Assembly (NCBI GenBank): GCA_963789005.1
Contig: CAWBIZ010000004.1
Location: 361,811-425,810, forward strand
Length of the DNA stretch: 64,000 nt
Reading direction: 5' to 3'
Source of the DNA: DASSUW01 sp963789005
Lineage (GTDB): Bacteria > Actinomycetota > Thermoleophilia > Solirubrobacterales > Solirubrobacteraceae
Shown here: piece by piece, positions 1 through 7,934 of the stretch
How the letters are laid out: each line of letters starts with the position of its first letter
Numbering within the stretch: position 1 is the first letter of the stretch
Position numbers and translations under genes: made by a program
The notes under the pieces: generated by a model
Told to the model about the DNA's origin: nothing
The model's database searches: none
Seen by the model: the letters and a program-made list of their open reading frames with translations, nothing else

Positions 1-662
1 AGGACGGCCGGCTCACCGACTCGCAGGGCCGTACCGTGGACTTCCGCCACGCGATCGTGATCATGACCTCGAACATCGGGGCGGGCGAGATCGCGCGGAA
101 CACGCCGCTCGGCTTCACGGTCGGCGACGAGGACCACGGCATGACCTACGACGACATGAAGAACCGGGTCACGGGCGAGCTGAAGAAGGTCTTCCGCCCC
201 GAGTTCCTCAACCGGATCGACGAGGTCATCGTCTTCCACAAGCTGACGAAGGAGGAGATCAAGACGATCGTCGACCTCCTCCTGCGCCGCATCCGTGGCC
301 AGCTCGCCGAGCGCGAGCTGCAGCTGGACCTGACCGAGGCGGCCGAGGACTTCCTGGTCGAGAAGGGATGGGACCCGGCGATGGGCGCCCGGCCGCTGCG
401 CCGCGCCATCCAGCGCTACATCGAGGACCCGCTGGCCGACTTCGTGCTCCGCTCGGAGCTCGAGCCGCAGGCCACGGTGCTCGTCGAGAAGGCGCCGGAG
501 GGCGAGGAGCAGGACCTCACGCTCACGATCGTCAAGCCCGAGAAGAAGACGCCGGTCGGCGTCGGCGCCCGCAAGGAGGGCGACGAAGCGCCCGAGGACG
601 CCGTCGACGACGGCGGGGCGCTCGACCAGCCGGCCGTCGAGCCACCACCGGCCGACGAGTAG
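1..662 (+). CDS. clpC: ATP-dependent Clp protease ATPase ClpC, C-terminal part (5' truncated by window)
   Basis: This is the end of a Hsp100/ClpC unfoldase that feeds substrates to ClpP. The frame is open from base 3 and begins with DGRLTDSQGR, followed by the sensor-1 segment IMTSNIGA of the second AAA+ domain. The sensor-2 motif GARPLRRAI and the D2-small helical domain come next. The last ~50 residues are acidic and low in complexity, typical of a ClpC tail. Only about 220 residues are inside the window. ClpC rather than ClpB is inferred from the short acidic tail and from radA-disA downstream, the Bacillus arrangement. High confidence in the family, good confidence in ClpC. Confidence 0.93.
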   Translation, partial: DGRLTDSQGRTVDFRHAIVIMTSNIGAGEIARNTPLGFTVGDEDHGMTYDDMKNRVTGELKKVFRPEFLNRIDEVIVFHKLTKEEIKTIVDLLLRRIRGQLAERELQLDLTEAAEDFLVEKGWDPAMGARPLRRAIQRYIEDPLADFVLRSELEPQATVLVEKAPEGEEQDLTLTIVKPEKKTPVGVGARKEGDEAPEDAVDDGGALDQPAVEPPPADE

Positions 663-670
663 TTGTTGCT

Positions 671-756
671 CCGCGGGTCATCCGGACCCGCGGTCTGACG
701 GTGACGGCGGGCGTCCAGCCCGCCGTAGCGAGAGGGCGCCCGCCAGGGCGCCCTCT
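671..756. terminator. Three consecutive perfect hairpins between convergent clpC and beta-lactamase-like gene
   Basis: Three adjacent perfect inverted repeats are visible: 671-679/685-693 (9 bp, 5-nt loop), 706-712/718-724 (7 bp, 5-nt loop) and 731-741/746-756 (11 bp, 4-nt loop). They begin 9 bases after the clpC stop and lie inside the 3' end of the convergent gene, whose stop codon is in the first hairpin. None is followed by a T-run on either strand. They are probably a bidirectional terminator or RNA 3'-end stabiliser. Confidence 0.6.
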
Positions 757-1526
757 GGCGTTCCGGCCGTCCCGGTGACCCGAACGGCGAGGCCGCGCAG
801 CAGGCGGCGGCCCATCCCCTCGAGCGTCTCCGTGCCGTACGCGTGCGACGGGTTGCCCGCGGTGAGCACGGCGATCGCCACGCGGTGGCGGCCGCGCCGC
901 AGCAGCCCGACCTGATGGTCGACGGCGCCGCTGCCCGACCCCCAGCCACCCTTGAAGTACAGCCGCCAGCCGTCCGGGATCGCCTGCGCCAGGCCCCAGC
1001 GCTGCGAAGGCACGATCGTGCGCAGCAGCCGCAGCGCATACGCGCGGTGCCGGGCCGGCACGTAGCGGTCGATCCGCAGGAAGAAGCGCGTCTGGTCGCG
1101 CGCGGTGACGCGCGACAGCCCCCAGATCGACGCGATCGCGAAGCGCGTCATCCCGATCCGGTGAGCGAACCGGACGACCGCGGCGTTGCCGACGAGGTTC
1201 CGCACCTGCGACGCGGCGGCGTTGTCCGACCAGCGCACCATCGGGCTCAGCAGCGCGCGGTCGCCGGCACGCAGGGGCCGGTCGCGCGCCGACCGCAGGT
1301 AGGTGACGAGCAGCATCGCCTTGAACACGCTCGCGGCGGGCCGCTGCACGTCGAGCCCGCGGCCGCGCACGCGGTCCTTCGTGCGGACCGCGAACGTGAC
1401 CGCTCCGGCGCGGGTCTGCGCCCACTCGGCGGCGCCCGCGACGTCCGGCCGCCAGCGCTCCGCGGCGCCGGCGCTCGCCGGCGCGGCCAGCGCAACGAGC
1501 AGGGCGGCGACGAGCCGGCGTCGCAT
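678..1526 (-). CDS. Secreted class A beta-lactamase-fold serine hydrolase
   Basis: The 282-residue product has an N-terminal signal peptide (charged MRRR, then an Ala/Leu core, cleavage near residue 20). The three class A / penicillin-interacting motifs are present in order: S66-V-F-K69 (nucleophile and general base), S100-D-N102, and K192-G-G194 for the KTG box. It should act outside the membrane on a beta-lactam or a peptidoglycan-like amide. The ATG at 1526 is preceded by TAGACT 6 nt upstream, a leaderless-style -10. Whether it is a true lactamase or a DD-peptidase/hydrolase relative cannot be decided, because no omega-loop Glu was identified with certainty. The last ~30 residues are encoded by the triple-hairpin DNA and look non-conserved. 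Confidence 0.82.
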   Translation of the reverse strand: MRRRLVAALLVALAAPASAGAAERWRPDVAGAAEWAQTRAGAVTFAVRTKDRVRGRGLDVQRPAASVFKAMLLVTYLRSARDRPLRAGDRALLSPMVRWSDNAAASQVRNLVGNAAVVRFAHRIGMTRFAIASIWGLSRVTARDQTRFFLRIDRYVPARHRAYALRLLRTIVPSQRWGLAQAIPDGWRLYFKGGWGSGSGAVDHQVGLLRRGRHRVAIAVLTAGNPSHAYGTETLEGMGRRLLRGLAVRVTGTAGTPEGALAGALSLRRAGRPPSPSDRGSG

Positions 1527-1544
1527 CGCGTCAGTCTATGGGCC

Positions 1545-2654
1545 ATGAACCGACTCGGCCCCGCCTCTCGACGTTCGCGAAGCGAACTCGCAAGGCCAAG
1601 CTTGCTTGGCCCAAGCACGCGCGCCATCCATGCCGGGCTCCCGCCGGCCGAGCAGGGCGAGCCGATCCTGCCCGGCCCGGTGCTCGCCGCGCCGTTCCAC
1701 CTCCGCGGCGCGGCCGACAGCGCCGAGTACGGCTACGGCCGCGACCACAACCCGACCTGGACGCACCTCGAGCGGGCGATCGGCGAGCTCGACGGCGGCG
1801 AGACCGTGGTCTTCTCCTCCGGCATGGCGGCGGTCACCGCGGTCGTCCTGCGCCTGCATCCGGGCCAGGTGCTGGTCGCCTGCGGCGACGGCTACCCCGG
1901 GATCCGCGAGCTCGCCGAGCACGACCTGCGGCCGAACGGCGTGCACGTGCGCCTGGTGCCGACGGACACCGAGGCCATCGTCGAGGCGGCCGAGGGCGCG
2001 GCGCTGATCTGGCTCGAGACGCCGTCGAACCCGAAGCTCGACGTCGTCGACCTCGAGGCCGTGTCCGCCGCCGCGCGAGCCACCGGCGCGCGGCTCGCGG
2101 TCGACAACACCGTGGCGACGCCGCTCGGGCTGCGGCCGCTCGACCGCGGCGCCGACTTCGCGATGGTCTCCGGCACCAAGTCGCTCACCGGGCACGGGGA
2201 CGTACTCCTCGGTGCGGTCAGCGTGCGCGACGCCGGGCTCGCGGAGGAGCTGCGCGAGTGGCGCACGCGCAGCGGCAGCATCCTCGGCCCGTTCGAGGCG
2301 TGGCTCGCGCACCGCTCGCTCGCCACGCTCGGGCTGCGGCTCGAGCGGTCACAGGCCAACGCCCGGGCGCTGGCCGAAGCGCTCTCCCCACGCGACGACC
2401 TGACGCACGTCAGATGGCCCGGGATCGGCCCGCTCGTCTCGTTCGCGCTGCCGACCGCGAACGCAGCCGACGAGTTCCTCGACGCCTGCCGGCTTGTCAG
2501 CGTGGCGACAAGCTTCGGCGGCGTGCACTCGACCGCCGAGCGTCGCGCGCGCTGGGGGACGGACGACGTGCCCGAGGGCTTCATCCGCTTCTCGGCCGGC
2601 TGCGAGGACACCGAGGACCTCGTCGCCGACGTGCTCAACGCGCTGGCGTCCTGA
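1545..2654 (+). CDS. Cystathionine gamma-lyase/synthase-type PLP enzyme
   Basis: This 369-residue protein belongs to the Cys/Met-metabolism PLP-dependent family (MetB/MetC/cystathionine gamma-lyase). It opens with the usual STRAIHAG segment, has YGRDHNPTW near the cofactor site, and carries the PLP lysine K212 in SGTKSLTGHGD. The C-terminal domain keeps the FSAGCEDTEDL substrate-carboxylate motif. The reaction is most likely gamma- or beta-elimination or replacement on cystathionine or a related amino acid; the family does not allow a finer call. ATG 1545 was chosen because it lies just before the conserved N-terminus. In-frame codons upstream overlap the divergent lactamase gene. A strong terminator follows 10 bases after the stop. 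Confidence 0.87.
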   Translation: MNRLGPASRRSRSELARPSLLGPSTRAIHAGLPPAEQGEPILPGPVLAAPFHLRGAADSAEYGYGRDHNPTWTHLERAIGELDGGETVVFSSGMAAVTAVVLRLHPGQVLVACGDGYPGIRELAEHDLRPNGVHVRLVPTDTEAIVEAAEGAALIWLETPSNPKLDVVDLEAVSAAARATGARLAVDNTVATPLGLRPLDRGADFAMVSGTKSLTGHGDVLLGAVSVRDAGLAEELREWRTRSGSILGPFEAWLAHRSLATLGLRLERSQANARALAEALSPRDDLTHVRWPGIGPLVSFALPTANAADEFLDACRLVSVATSFGGVHSTAERRARWGTDDVPEGFIRFSAGCEDTEDLVADVLNALAS

Positions 2655-2663
2655 GCCGAACGA

Positions 2664-2692
2664 TGAAGGGCCCGCCGGGGGCGGGCCCTTCA
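2664..2692 (+). terminator. Intrinsic-type terminator hairpin
   Basis: A perfect 12-bp inverted repeat (2664-2675 with 2681-2692, loop CGGGG) starts 10 bases after the preceding stop. It contains AAGGGCCCGC on one arm. There is no T-tract, as is common in GC-rich actinobacteria. The rest of the gap, 2693-2892, shows no gene that I can support. Confidence 0.75.
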
Positions 2693-2892
2693 CCACTTGG
2701 GGGTCGGCGGAGGCCGGGGGTCAGTCGGCGCCCGCCGTGGCGGCGCCACCGGAGGGTTCAAGGCGGCGCCTGAGCCGGGGGATCGCGGGTCAGACGATCC
2801 GCTCGGAGGGTTATCTGATCGCAACATCCGTGTCGCAACTTTGCGGGCACGGAAGCCGTTCCCGGGACCGCTCAGGAAATTGTGGGGGAAAG

Positions 2893-2935
2893 CGATTGGC
2901 GAAACCTTGGAGAAACCTTGGCGGCGCGGTAGCGT
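2893..2935 (+). promoter_or_regulatory. SARP-type operator/promoter: three 11-bp-spaced heptamers plus -10
   Basis: Heptamers CGATTGG (2893-2899), ACCTTGG (2904-2910) and ACCTTGG (2915-2921) repeat at exactly 11-bp pitch. Eight bases after the last comes TAGCGT (2930-2935), an actinobacterial -10, with the start codon 7 bases further on. TTGGAG at 2907-2912 sits 17 bp from the -10, as a -35 would. Direct heptamers at 11-bp pitch ending 8 bp from the -10 is the known binding geometry of SARP regulators, and the gene controlled here encodes one. Autoregulation is therefore inferred. Confidence 0.6.
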
Positions 2936-2942
2936 GGTCGCG

Positions 2943-5900
2943 ATGGCTTGGACCATACGGCTGTGCGGTCCGCTGGCGGTGAGCGTGGGCGCCGAGGCCG
3001 CGGTGCTCCCTGGCCGGCAAGGACGCCTGCTCTTCGCCTACCTGGTGCTCAACCGGGAGCGCGACTGCGGCCGCGCCGAGCTGATCGACGTCCTGTGGCC
3101 CGAGGACCCGCCCGCGGCGGCCGACTCCGCGCTCAGCGCGCTGCTGTCCAAGCTGCGCAAGGCGCTCGGCGACACCGCGCTGGCCGGCCGCTCCGAGCTG
3201 CGGCTGGTCCCCCCCGAGCCGCTCGACGTCGACGTCGAGGCCGCCGAGGCGGCGGCGGCGCGGGCCGAGGCCGCGATCGACGACAGCGACTGGGCGGGCG
3301 CCGCCGAGCACGCCGGCGCCGTCCTCGCCGTCGACCTGCAGACCTTCCTGCCCGACTGCGAGGGACCGTGGGTGGCCGAGCAGCGGCGCGAGCTGGAGAC
3401 CATCCGGCTGCGCGCGCTCGAGGCGCTCGCCGAGGCCGGCCTGCGCCAGGGCGGCCGCGAGCTGGGCGCCGCCGAGCAGGCCGCGCGGGCGGCGATCGCC
3501 GCCGCGCCGTTCCGCGAGACGGCGCACCGGCTCCTGATGGAGATCCACGAGGCGGCCGGCAACCCGGCCGAGGCGCTGCGGGCCTTCGAGGACCTGCGCG
3601 TGCTCCTGCGCGACGAGCTCGGCACCACGCCCGGGGCGGCCGCGATGGGCGTGCACGAGCGGCTGCTGCGCGGCGAGCCGCCCGGCCCGGCGCGCAAGGC
3701 GAGCGCGGAGGAGATCGTCATCTCGCCGTGGCCGGGCCCGCTGGCCGCGGCGCTCGACCGGCACGGGCTCGTCGGCCGGGCGACCGAGCTCGGCGTGCTC
3801 GCCGACTGCTGGCGCGACGCGGTGGCCGGCACGCGCCGGCTGGTGCTGGTGACGGGCGACGCGGGGATCGGCAAGACCCGCCTGGCGGCCGAGATCGCGC
3901 GCCGTGCCCGCGAGGACGGCGCGGTCGTCCTCTACGGCCGCTTCGACGAGGACGCGCTCGCGCCCTACCAGCCGGTCGTGGAGATGGTGCGCGGCTGGTC
4001 CTCCGGCGCCTCGCTCGTGCCACTGCGCGAGCGGCTGGGCGTGCGCGCCGCCGAGCTCGGGATCCTGTTCAGCGAGTTCGGCCCGCCCGCCCCGCCGCCG
4101 GACGAGCATCTGGGCGACCCGGACGGACGGCGGCTGCGGCTGTTCGACGCGATCGCCGCGCTGCTCGACGAGGCGGGCGCCCACGCTCCGCTGGTGCTCG
4201 TGTTCGACGACCTGCACTGGGCCGACCGGCCGACGCTGCAGCTCCTGCGCCACCTCGTCCGCGCCCCGCATCCGCGCCGCGTGCTGCTGCTCGGCACCTT
4301 CCGCGAGGCCGAGCTCGACGCCGGCCATCCGCTGGTCGAGCTGGCCAGCGACGTGCGGCGCGAGGGCACGATGACGCGCGTGCCGCTGTCCGGCCTCGAC
4401 GAGCCCGAGGTGGCAGAGCTGGTGTCGTCGCTCGGCGTCGACGGCGTCGAGCCCGCGTTCCTGTCCGCCCTGCACGGCGAGACCGAGGGCAATCCGTTCT
4501 TCATCGAGGAGGTCGTGCGCCACCTGCGCGCGAGCGGCGGCCGGCTGCACGCCGCGGGCTCGCTGACGGATGCCGGCGTGCCCGACGGCGTGCGCGAGGT
4601 CACCGCACGGCGGCTGCGACGCCTGGGTGCGCCGACCCGCCAGGCCCTGCAGGTGGCCGCGGTGATCGGCCGCGAGTTCGAGTTCGACGTGCTCGAGGCC
4701 GTGGCCCCGCTCGACGACGACGCGCTGATCTCGGCGCTCGAGGAGGGCGTCGACGCGCGCGTGCTGCGGGAAGCGGGCCGCGTCGGCCGCTACGCGTTCA
4801 CGCACACGCTCGTGCGGGCGACGCTGTACGACGGGCTCTCCCAGCTGCGCCGCGCCCGCCTGCACGGCCGCGTGGGCGAGGCGCTCAAGACGCTGCGCGC
4901 CGCCGACGTCGATCCCTGGCTGCCCCAGCTCGCCTACCACTTCGCCCAGGCGGCGCCGGTCGAGCAGCCCGACCGCGCGATCGAGTACGCGCTGACCGCC
5001 GCCCGCCGCGCCGACCGCTTGCTGGCGTGGGACGAGGCGGCCCAGCACCACCGCGCCGCGCTGCGCGTGCGCGAGCTCACGGGCGCTCCCGACGACGCCG
5101 TGCGCGCCGGCATGCTGCTCGACCTCGGCGCCTCCGAGGAGCGCGCCGGCATGGAGCGGGAGGCGCGCAGCACGTCGCACGCCGCCGCCGTGCTGGCCCG
5201 CCGGCTGGGCGACGCCACGCTGCTCGGGCGGGCGGCGCTCGCCCACGCGGGCCAGTGGTCGATCCTCGGCCGCGTCGACGAGGAGCGCGTGGCGATGCTC
5301 GAGGAGGCGCTGGCCGGCCTCGGCGACGAGGACAGCCCGCTGCGGGCGCGGCTGCTCGCCCGGCTGGCGCTCGAGCTCTACTACTCGGGCGATCCCGCGC
5401 GGCGGCTGGCGCTCTCGGAAGAGGCGGTCGACCTCGCACGGCGGCTCGGCGACCTCCGCACGCTGGCCGCGTGCCTCGACGCCCGCCACTACGCCCTGTG
5501 GCGGCCGGAGAACGTCGACGAGCGGCTGGCGGTTGCCGCCGAGCTGCGGGCGGTGGCCGAGCAGACCGGCGATCCCGAGCTCGAGCTCGAAGGCGCCGGG
5601 TGGACCGTGGTGGACCTGCTCGAGGTCGGGGACATGGTCGGCGCCGACGTGCAGATCGCCGCCGCCTCGAAGCTCGCGGAGGCGCTCAACCGCCCGCTGT
5701 GGCGCTGGTGGACGTCGCTGCTGCAGTGCACCCGGGCGCAGATCGTGGGCGACTTCGCGCTGGCGGAGCGGCTGGCGGACGAGACGCTCGAGATCGGCCG
5801 CCACGGCCAGGCCGAGAACGCGGTCAACGCCTACGCCCAGGCGATCTTCAACATCCGCCGCGAGCAGGGCCGGCTCGCCGAGGTCGAGCCCGCCGTGCGC

Positions 5901-6479
5901 CGCTTCATCGACCTCTACCCGGCGCTCGTGGCGTGGCGGGCGGGTTTGGCGCTGCTGCTGATCGAGCTCGACCGCGTCGACGAGGCGCGCGCCGAGTTCG
6001 AGCTCGTCCCCGCCGAGGAGATGCCGCGCGACGCCAACTGGCTGATCGGCGTCACGCTGCTCGCGGAGGTGTGCGGCGCGCTCGGCGACGGCGCGCGCGC
6101 CGAGGGGCTCTACGCGCTGCTCGAGCCCTACGCCGGGCGCAACGTGGTCGTAGGGCGCGCAGCGACGTGCAACGGCTCCGCTTCGCGGCTGCTGGGGATC
6201 CTCGCGGCGGCGATGCGGTCGTGGGAGCTCGCCGAGGGCCACTTCATCGACGCGCTGACGATGCACGAGCGCATGGCCGCGCATCCGTGGGTCGCGCGCA
6301 CGCAGCTGGCGTACGCGGAGATGCTGCTCACGCGCGGCCGCCGCGGCGACCGCGCGCGGGCGAGGGCCCTGCTCGGCGACGCCGTGGGCACGGCCGAGGC
6401 GCTCGGGATGGGCGTGGTCGTCGCGCGTGCGCGCGCGCTCGCGGCGGACGGTGGCGGGACCGTCGCCGCGCGGCGCTGA
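2943..6479 (+). CDS. AfsR/SARP-type transcriptional regulator with BTAD, AAA ATPase and TPR domains
   Basis: This 1178-residue regulator starts with a winged-helix DNA-binding domain of OmpR type (about residues 1-90, ending in ALSALLSKLRKALG). A bacterial transcriptional activation domain of helical repeats follows (to about 250). Then comes an AAA/STAND ATPase with Walker A GDAGIGKT at 305-312 and Walker B LVFDDLHWAD near 420. The C-terminal half is TPR-like helical repeat. It lacks the C-terminal LuxR helix-turn-helix of MalT-type proteins. Such proteins activate secondary-metabolite or stress genes after nucleotide-dependent assembly; the target here is unknown. ATG 2943 is 7 bases after a -10 element and matches the domain start, so the mRNA is probably leaderless. 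Confidence 0.88.
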   Translation: MAWTIRLCGPLAVSVGAEAAVLPGRQGRLLFAYLVLNRERDCGRAELIDVLWPEDPPAAADSALSALLSKLRKALGDTALAGRSELRLVPPEPLDVDVEAAEAAAARAEAAIDDSDWAGAAEHAGAVLAVDLQTFLPDCEGPWVAEQRRELETIRLRALEALAEAGLRQGGRELGAAEQAARAAIAAAPFRETAHRLLMEIHEAAGNPAEALRAFEDLRVLLRDELGTTPGAAAMGVHERLLRGEPPGPARKASAEEIVISPWPGPLAAALDRHGLVGRATELGVLADCWRDAVAGTRRLVLVTGDAGIGKTRLAAEIARRAREDGAVVLYGRFDEDALAPYQPVVEMVRGWSSGASLVPLRERLGVRAAELGILFSEFGPPAPPPDEHLGDPDGRRLRLFDAIAALLDEAGAHAPLVLVFDDLHWADRPTLQLLRHLVRAPHPRRVLLLGTFREAELDAGHPLVELASDVRREGTMTRVPLSGLDEPEVAELVSSLGVDGVEPAFLSALHGETEGNPFFIEEVVRHLRASGGRLHAAGSLTDAGVPDGVREVTARRLRRLGAPTRQALQVAAVIGREFEFDVLEAVAPLDDDALISALEEGVDARVLREAGRVGRYAFTHTLVRATLYDGLSQLRRARLHGRVGEALKTLRAADVDPWLPQLAYHFAQAAPVEQPDRAIEYALTAARRADRLLAWDEAAQHHRAALRVRELTGAPDDAVRAGMLLDLGASEERAGMEREARSTSHAAAVLARRLGDATLLGRAALAHAGQWSILGRVDEERVAMLEEALAGLGDEDSPLRARLLARLALELYYSGDPARRLALSEEAVDLARRLGDLRTLAACLDARHYALWRPENVDERLAVAAELRAVAEQTGDPELELEGAGWTVVDLLEVGDMVGADVQIAAASKLAEALNRPLWRWWTSLLQCTRAQIVGDFALAERLADETLEIGRHGQAENAVNAYAQAIFNIRREQGRLAEVEPAVRRFIDLYPALVAWRAGLALLLIELDRVDEARAEFELVPAEEMPRDANWLIGVTLLAEVCGALGDGARAEGLYALLEPYAGRNVVVGRAATCNGSASRLLGILAAAMRSWELAEGHFIDALTMHERMAAHPWVARTQLAYAEMLLTRGRRGDRARARALLGDAVGTAEALGMGVVVARARALAADGGGTVAARR

Positions 6480-6524
6480 ACGCGGGGGCGAAGCGTCCGG
6501 CGCCGGGCCTACTGTCCGGGAGCC

Positions 6525-7868
6525 ATGGCCAAGCCCTCGACCGTCTTCGTCTGCTCCGCGTGCGCGACCGAGTCCGCGAAGTGGCACGGGCAGTGCCCGG
6601 GCTGCGGCGCGTGGAACACGCTGGCCGAGGAGGCGCGGGGCGCGGCCCGCTCGGCGGGCCCCGGCCGCGCCGCGCGGCCCGTGCGGCTCGCCGACGTCCA
6701 GCCCGAGCGCCACGCCCGCCTGTCGACCGGGATCGGCGAGCTCGACCGGATCCTCGGCGGCGGCGTCGTGCCCGGCTCGCTGGTGCTGATCGGCGGCTCG
6801 CCGGGGATCGGCAAGTCGACGCTGACGTCGATGGCGCTGGGCCACATGCAGGGCGCCGGGCGGCGCACGCTCTACGTCTCCGGCGAGGAGTCGGCGGCGC
6901 AGATCCGCCTGCGGGCGGAGCGCCTGCCGGGCGCGGCGCTCGACGTGCCGGTGCTCGCGGAGACCGACCTCGACACCGTGCTCGCCACGCTCGACGCCGA
7001 GCGGCCCGAGGTCTGCGTGGTCGACTCGGTGCAGACGCTGCACGCCGCCAACCTCACGGGCGCGGCCGGGTCGGTCGGCCAGGTGCGCGAGGTCGCCGAC
7101 CGGATCACGCGGCTTGCCAAGGCGCGCTCGATCGCGATCCTGCTCGTCGGGCACGTGACCAAGGAGGGCGCGCTCGCCGGCCCGCGGGTGCTCGAGCACC
7201 TCGTCGACTGCGTGCTGCAGTTCGAGGGCGAGCGCGAGCGGACGTACCGCACGCTGCGCGCGCTCAAGAACCGCTTCGGCTCGACCAACGACGTCGGCGT
7301 CTTCGAGATGCGGTCGGGTGGGCTGGTCGAGGTGGCCGACGCGTCGGCGCGCTTCGTCGGCGAGGCCACCCGCGCGCCCGGGAGCGCGATCCTCGCCGCG
7401 ATGGAGGGGTCGCGGCCCCTGCTGGTCGAGGTCCAGGCGCTCGTCTCGCCCTCCGAGCTCGTCCCGCCGCGGCGGGTGGCGAACGGGATCGACCGCAACC
7501 GGCTCGCGCTCGTGCTCGCGGTGCTCGGCCGCCACGCCGGCGTGAGCGTCGGCTCGGCGGACGTGTTCGTCAACGTCGCCGGCGGCGTGCGGGTCGACGA
7601 GCCGGGCGCCGACCTCGCGGTCGCGCTGGCGGTCGCGAGCGCTCAGCGCGGAGCGCCGCTGGGCGGCGGCGAGCAGCCGATCGCGTGCTTCGGCGAGGTC
7701 GGCCTCACCGGTGAGCTGCGGACCGTCGCCCACCCCGACCGCCGGCTCGCCGAGGCCGCCAAGTTCGGCCTCCCGACGGCCATCGCTCCGGGCGAGGGGA
7801 TCGCCACGCTGCGGCAGGCGCTGCGCGCCGCTCTGCCGGCCGCAACCGCCCCGAGAGCCGCCGCCTAA
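6525..7868 (+). CDS. radA: DNA repair protein RadA (Sms)
   Basis: RadA is a RecA-like branch-migration ATPase/helicase for recombinational repair. The 447-residue product has the N-terminal C4 zinc finger (C10, C13, C24, C27), Walker A GGSPGIGKS at residues 90-98, the RadA-specific KNRFGSTND motif starting at K248, and a C-terminal Lon-protease-like domain. ATG 6525 follows TACTGT (6510-6515) by 9 bases, so it may have its own leaderless promoter. disA follows 66 bases later. In Bacillus RadA interacts with DisA and lowers its cyclase activity, so the adjacency is probably functional. Confidence 0.96.
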   Translation: MAKPSTVFVCSACATESAKWHGQCPGCGAWNTLAEEARGAARSAGPGRAARPVRLADVQPERHARLSTGIGELDRILGGGVVPGSLVLIGGSPGIGKSTLTSMALGHMQGAGRRTLYVSGEESAAQIRLRAERLPGAALDVPVLAETDLDTVLATLDAERPEVCVVDSVQTLHAANLTGAAGSVGQVREVADRITRLAKARSIAILLVGHVTKEGALAGPRVLEHLVDCVLQFEGERERTYRTLRALKNRFGSTNDVGVFEMRSGGLVEVADASARFVGEATRAPGSAILAAMEGSRPLLVEVQALVSPSELVPPRRVANGIDRNRLALVLAVLGRHAGVSVGSADVFVNVAGGVRVDEPGADLAVALAVASAQRGAPLGGGEQPIACFGEVGLTGELRTVAHPDRRLAEAAKFGLPTAIAPGEGIATLRQALRAALPAATAPRAAA

Positions 7869-7919
7869 ACCGCTTCAGCCCGCACCCCATATGGGTTTAG
7901 GCGATGTTAACCCAACTGC

Positions 7920-7925
7920 TAGAAT
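7920..7925 (+). promoter_or_regulatory. -10 element of disA (probable leaderless mRNA)
   Basis: TAGAAT matches the TANNNT consensus and sits 6 bases before an in-frame GTG (7932) and 9 before ATG (7935). The surrounding radA-disA gap is unusually AT-rich. No Shine-Dalgarno sequence stands at a normal distance. Confidence 0.55.
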
Positions 7926-7934
7926 CAGGTGGTG

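Noticed and set aside
2948..7714. A 1588-codon plus-strand frame overlapping the same genes
   Set aside because: It is a shifted reading of the AfsR-type gene and radA with Arg/Ala-rich composition and no motif.
2811..7733. A 1640-codon open frame on the minus strand opposite the AfsR-type gene and radA
   Set aside because: Its translation is low-complexity Arg/Ala/Gly/Leu text without domains, and the plus strand carries two well-conserved genes. Long antisense frames are expected at this GC content.
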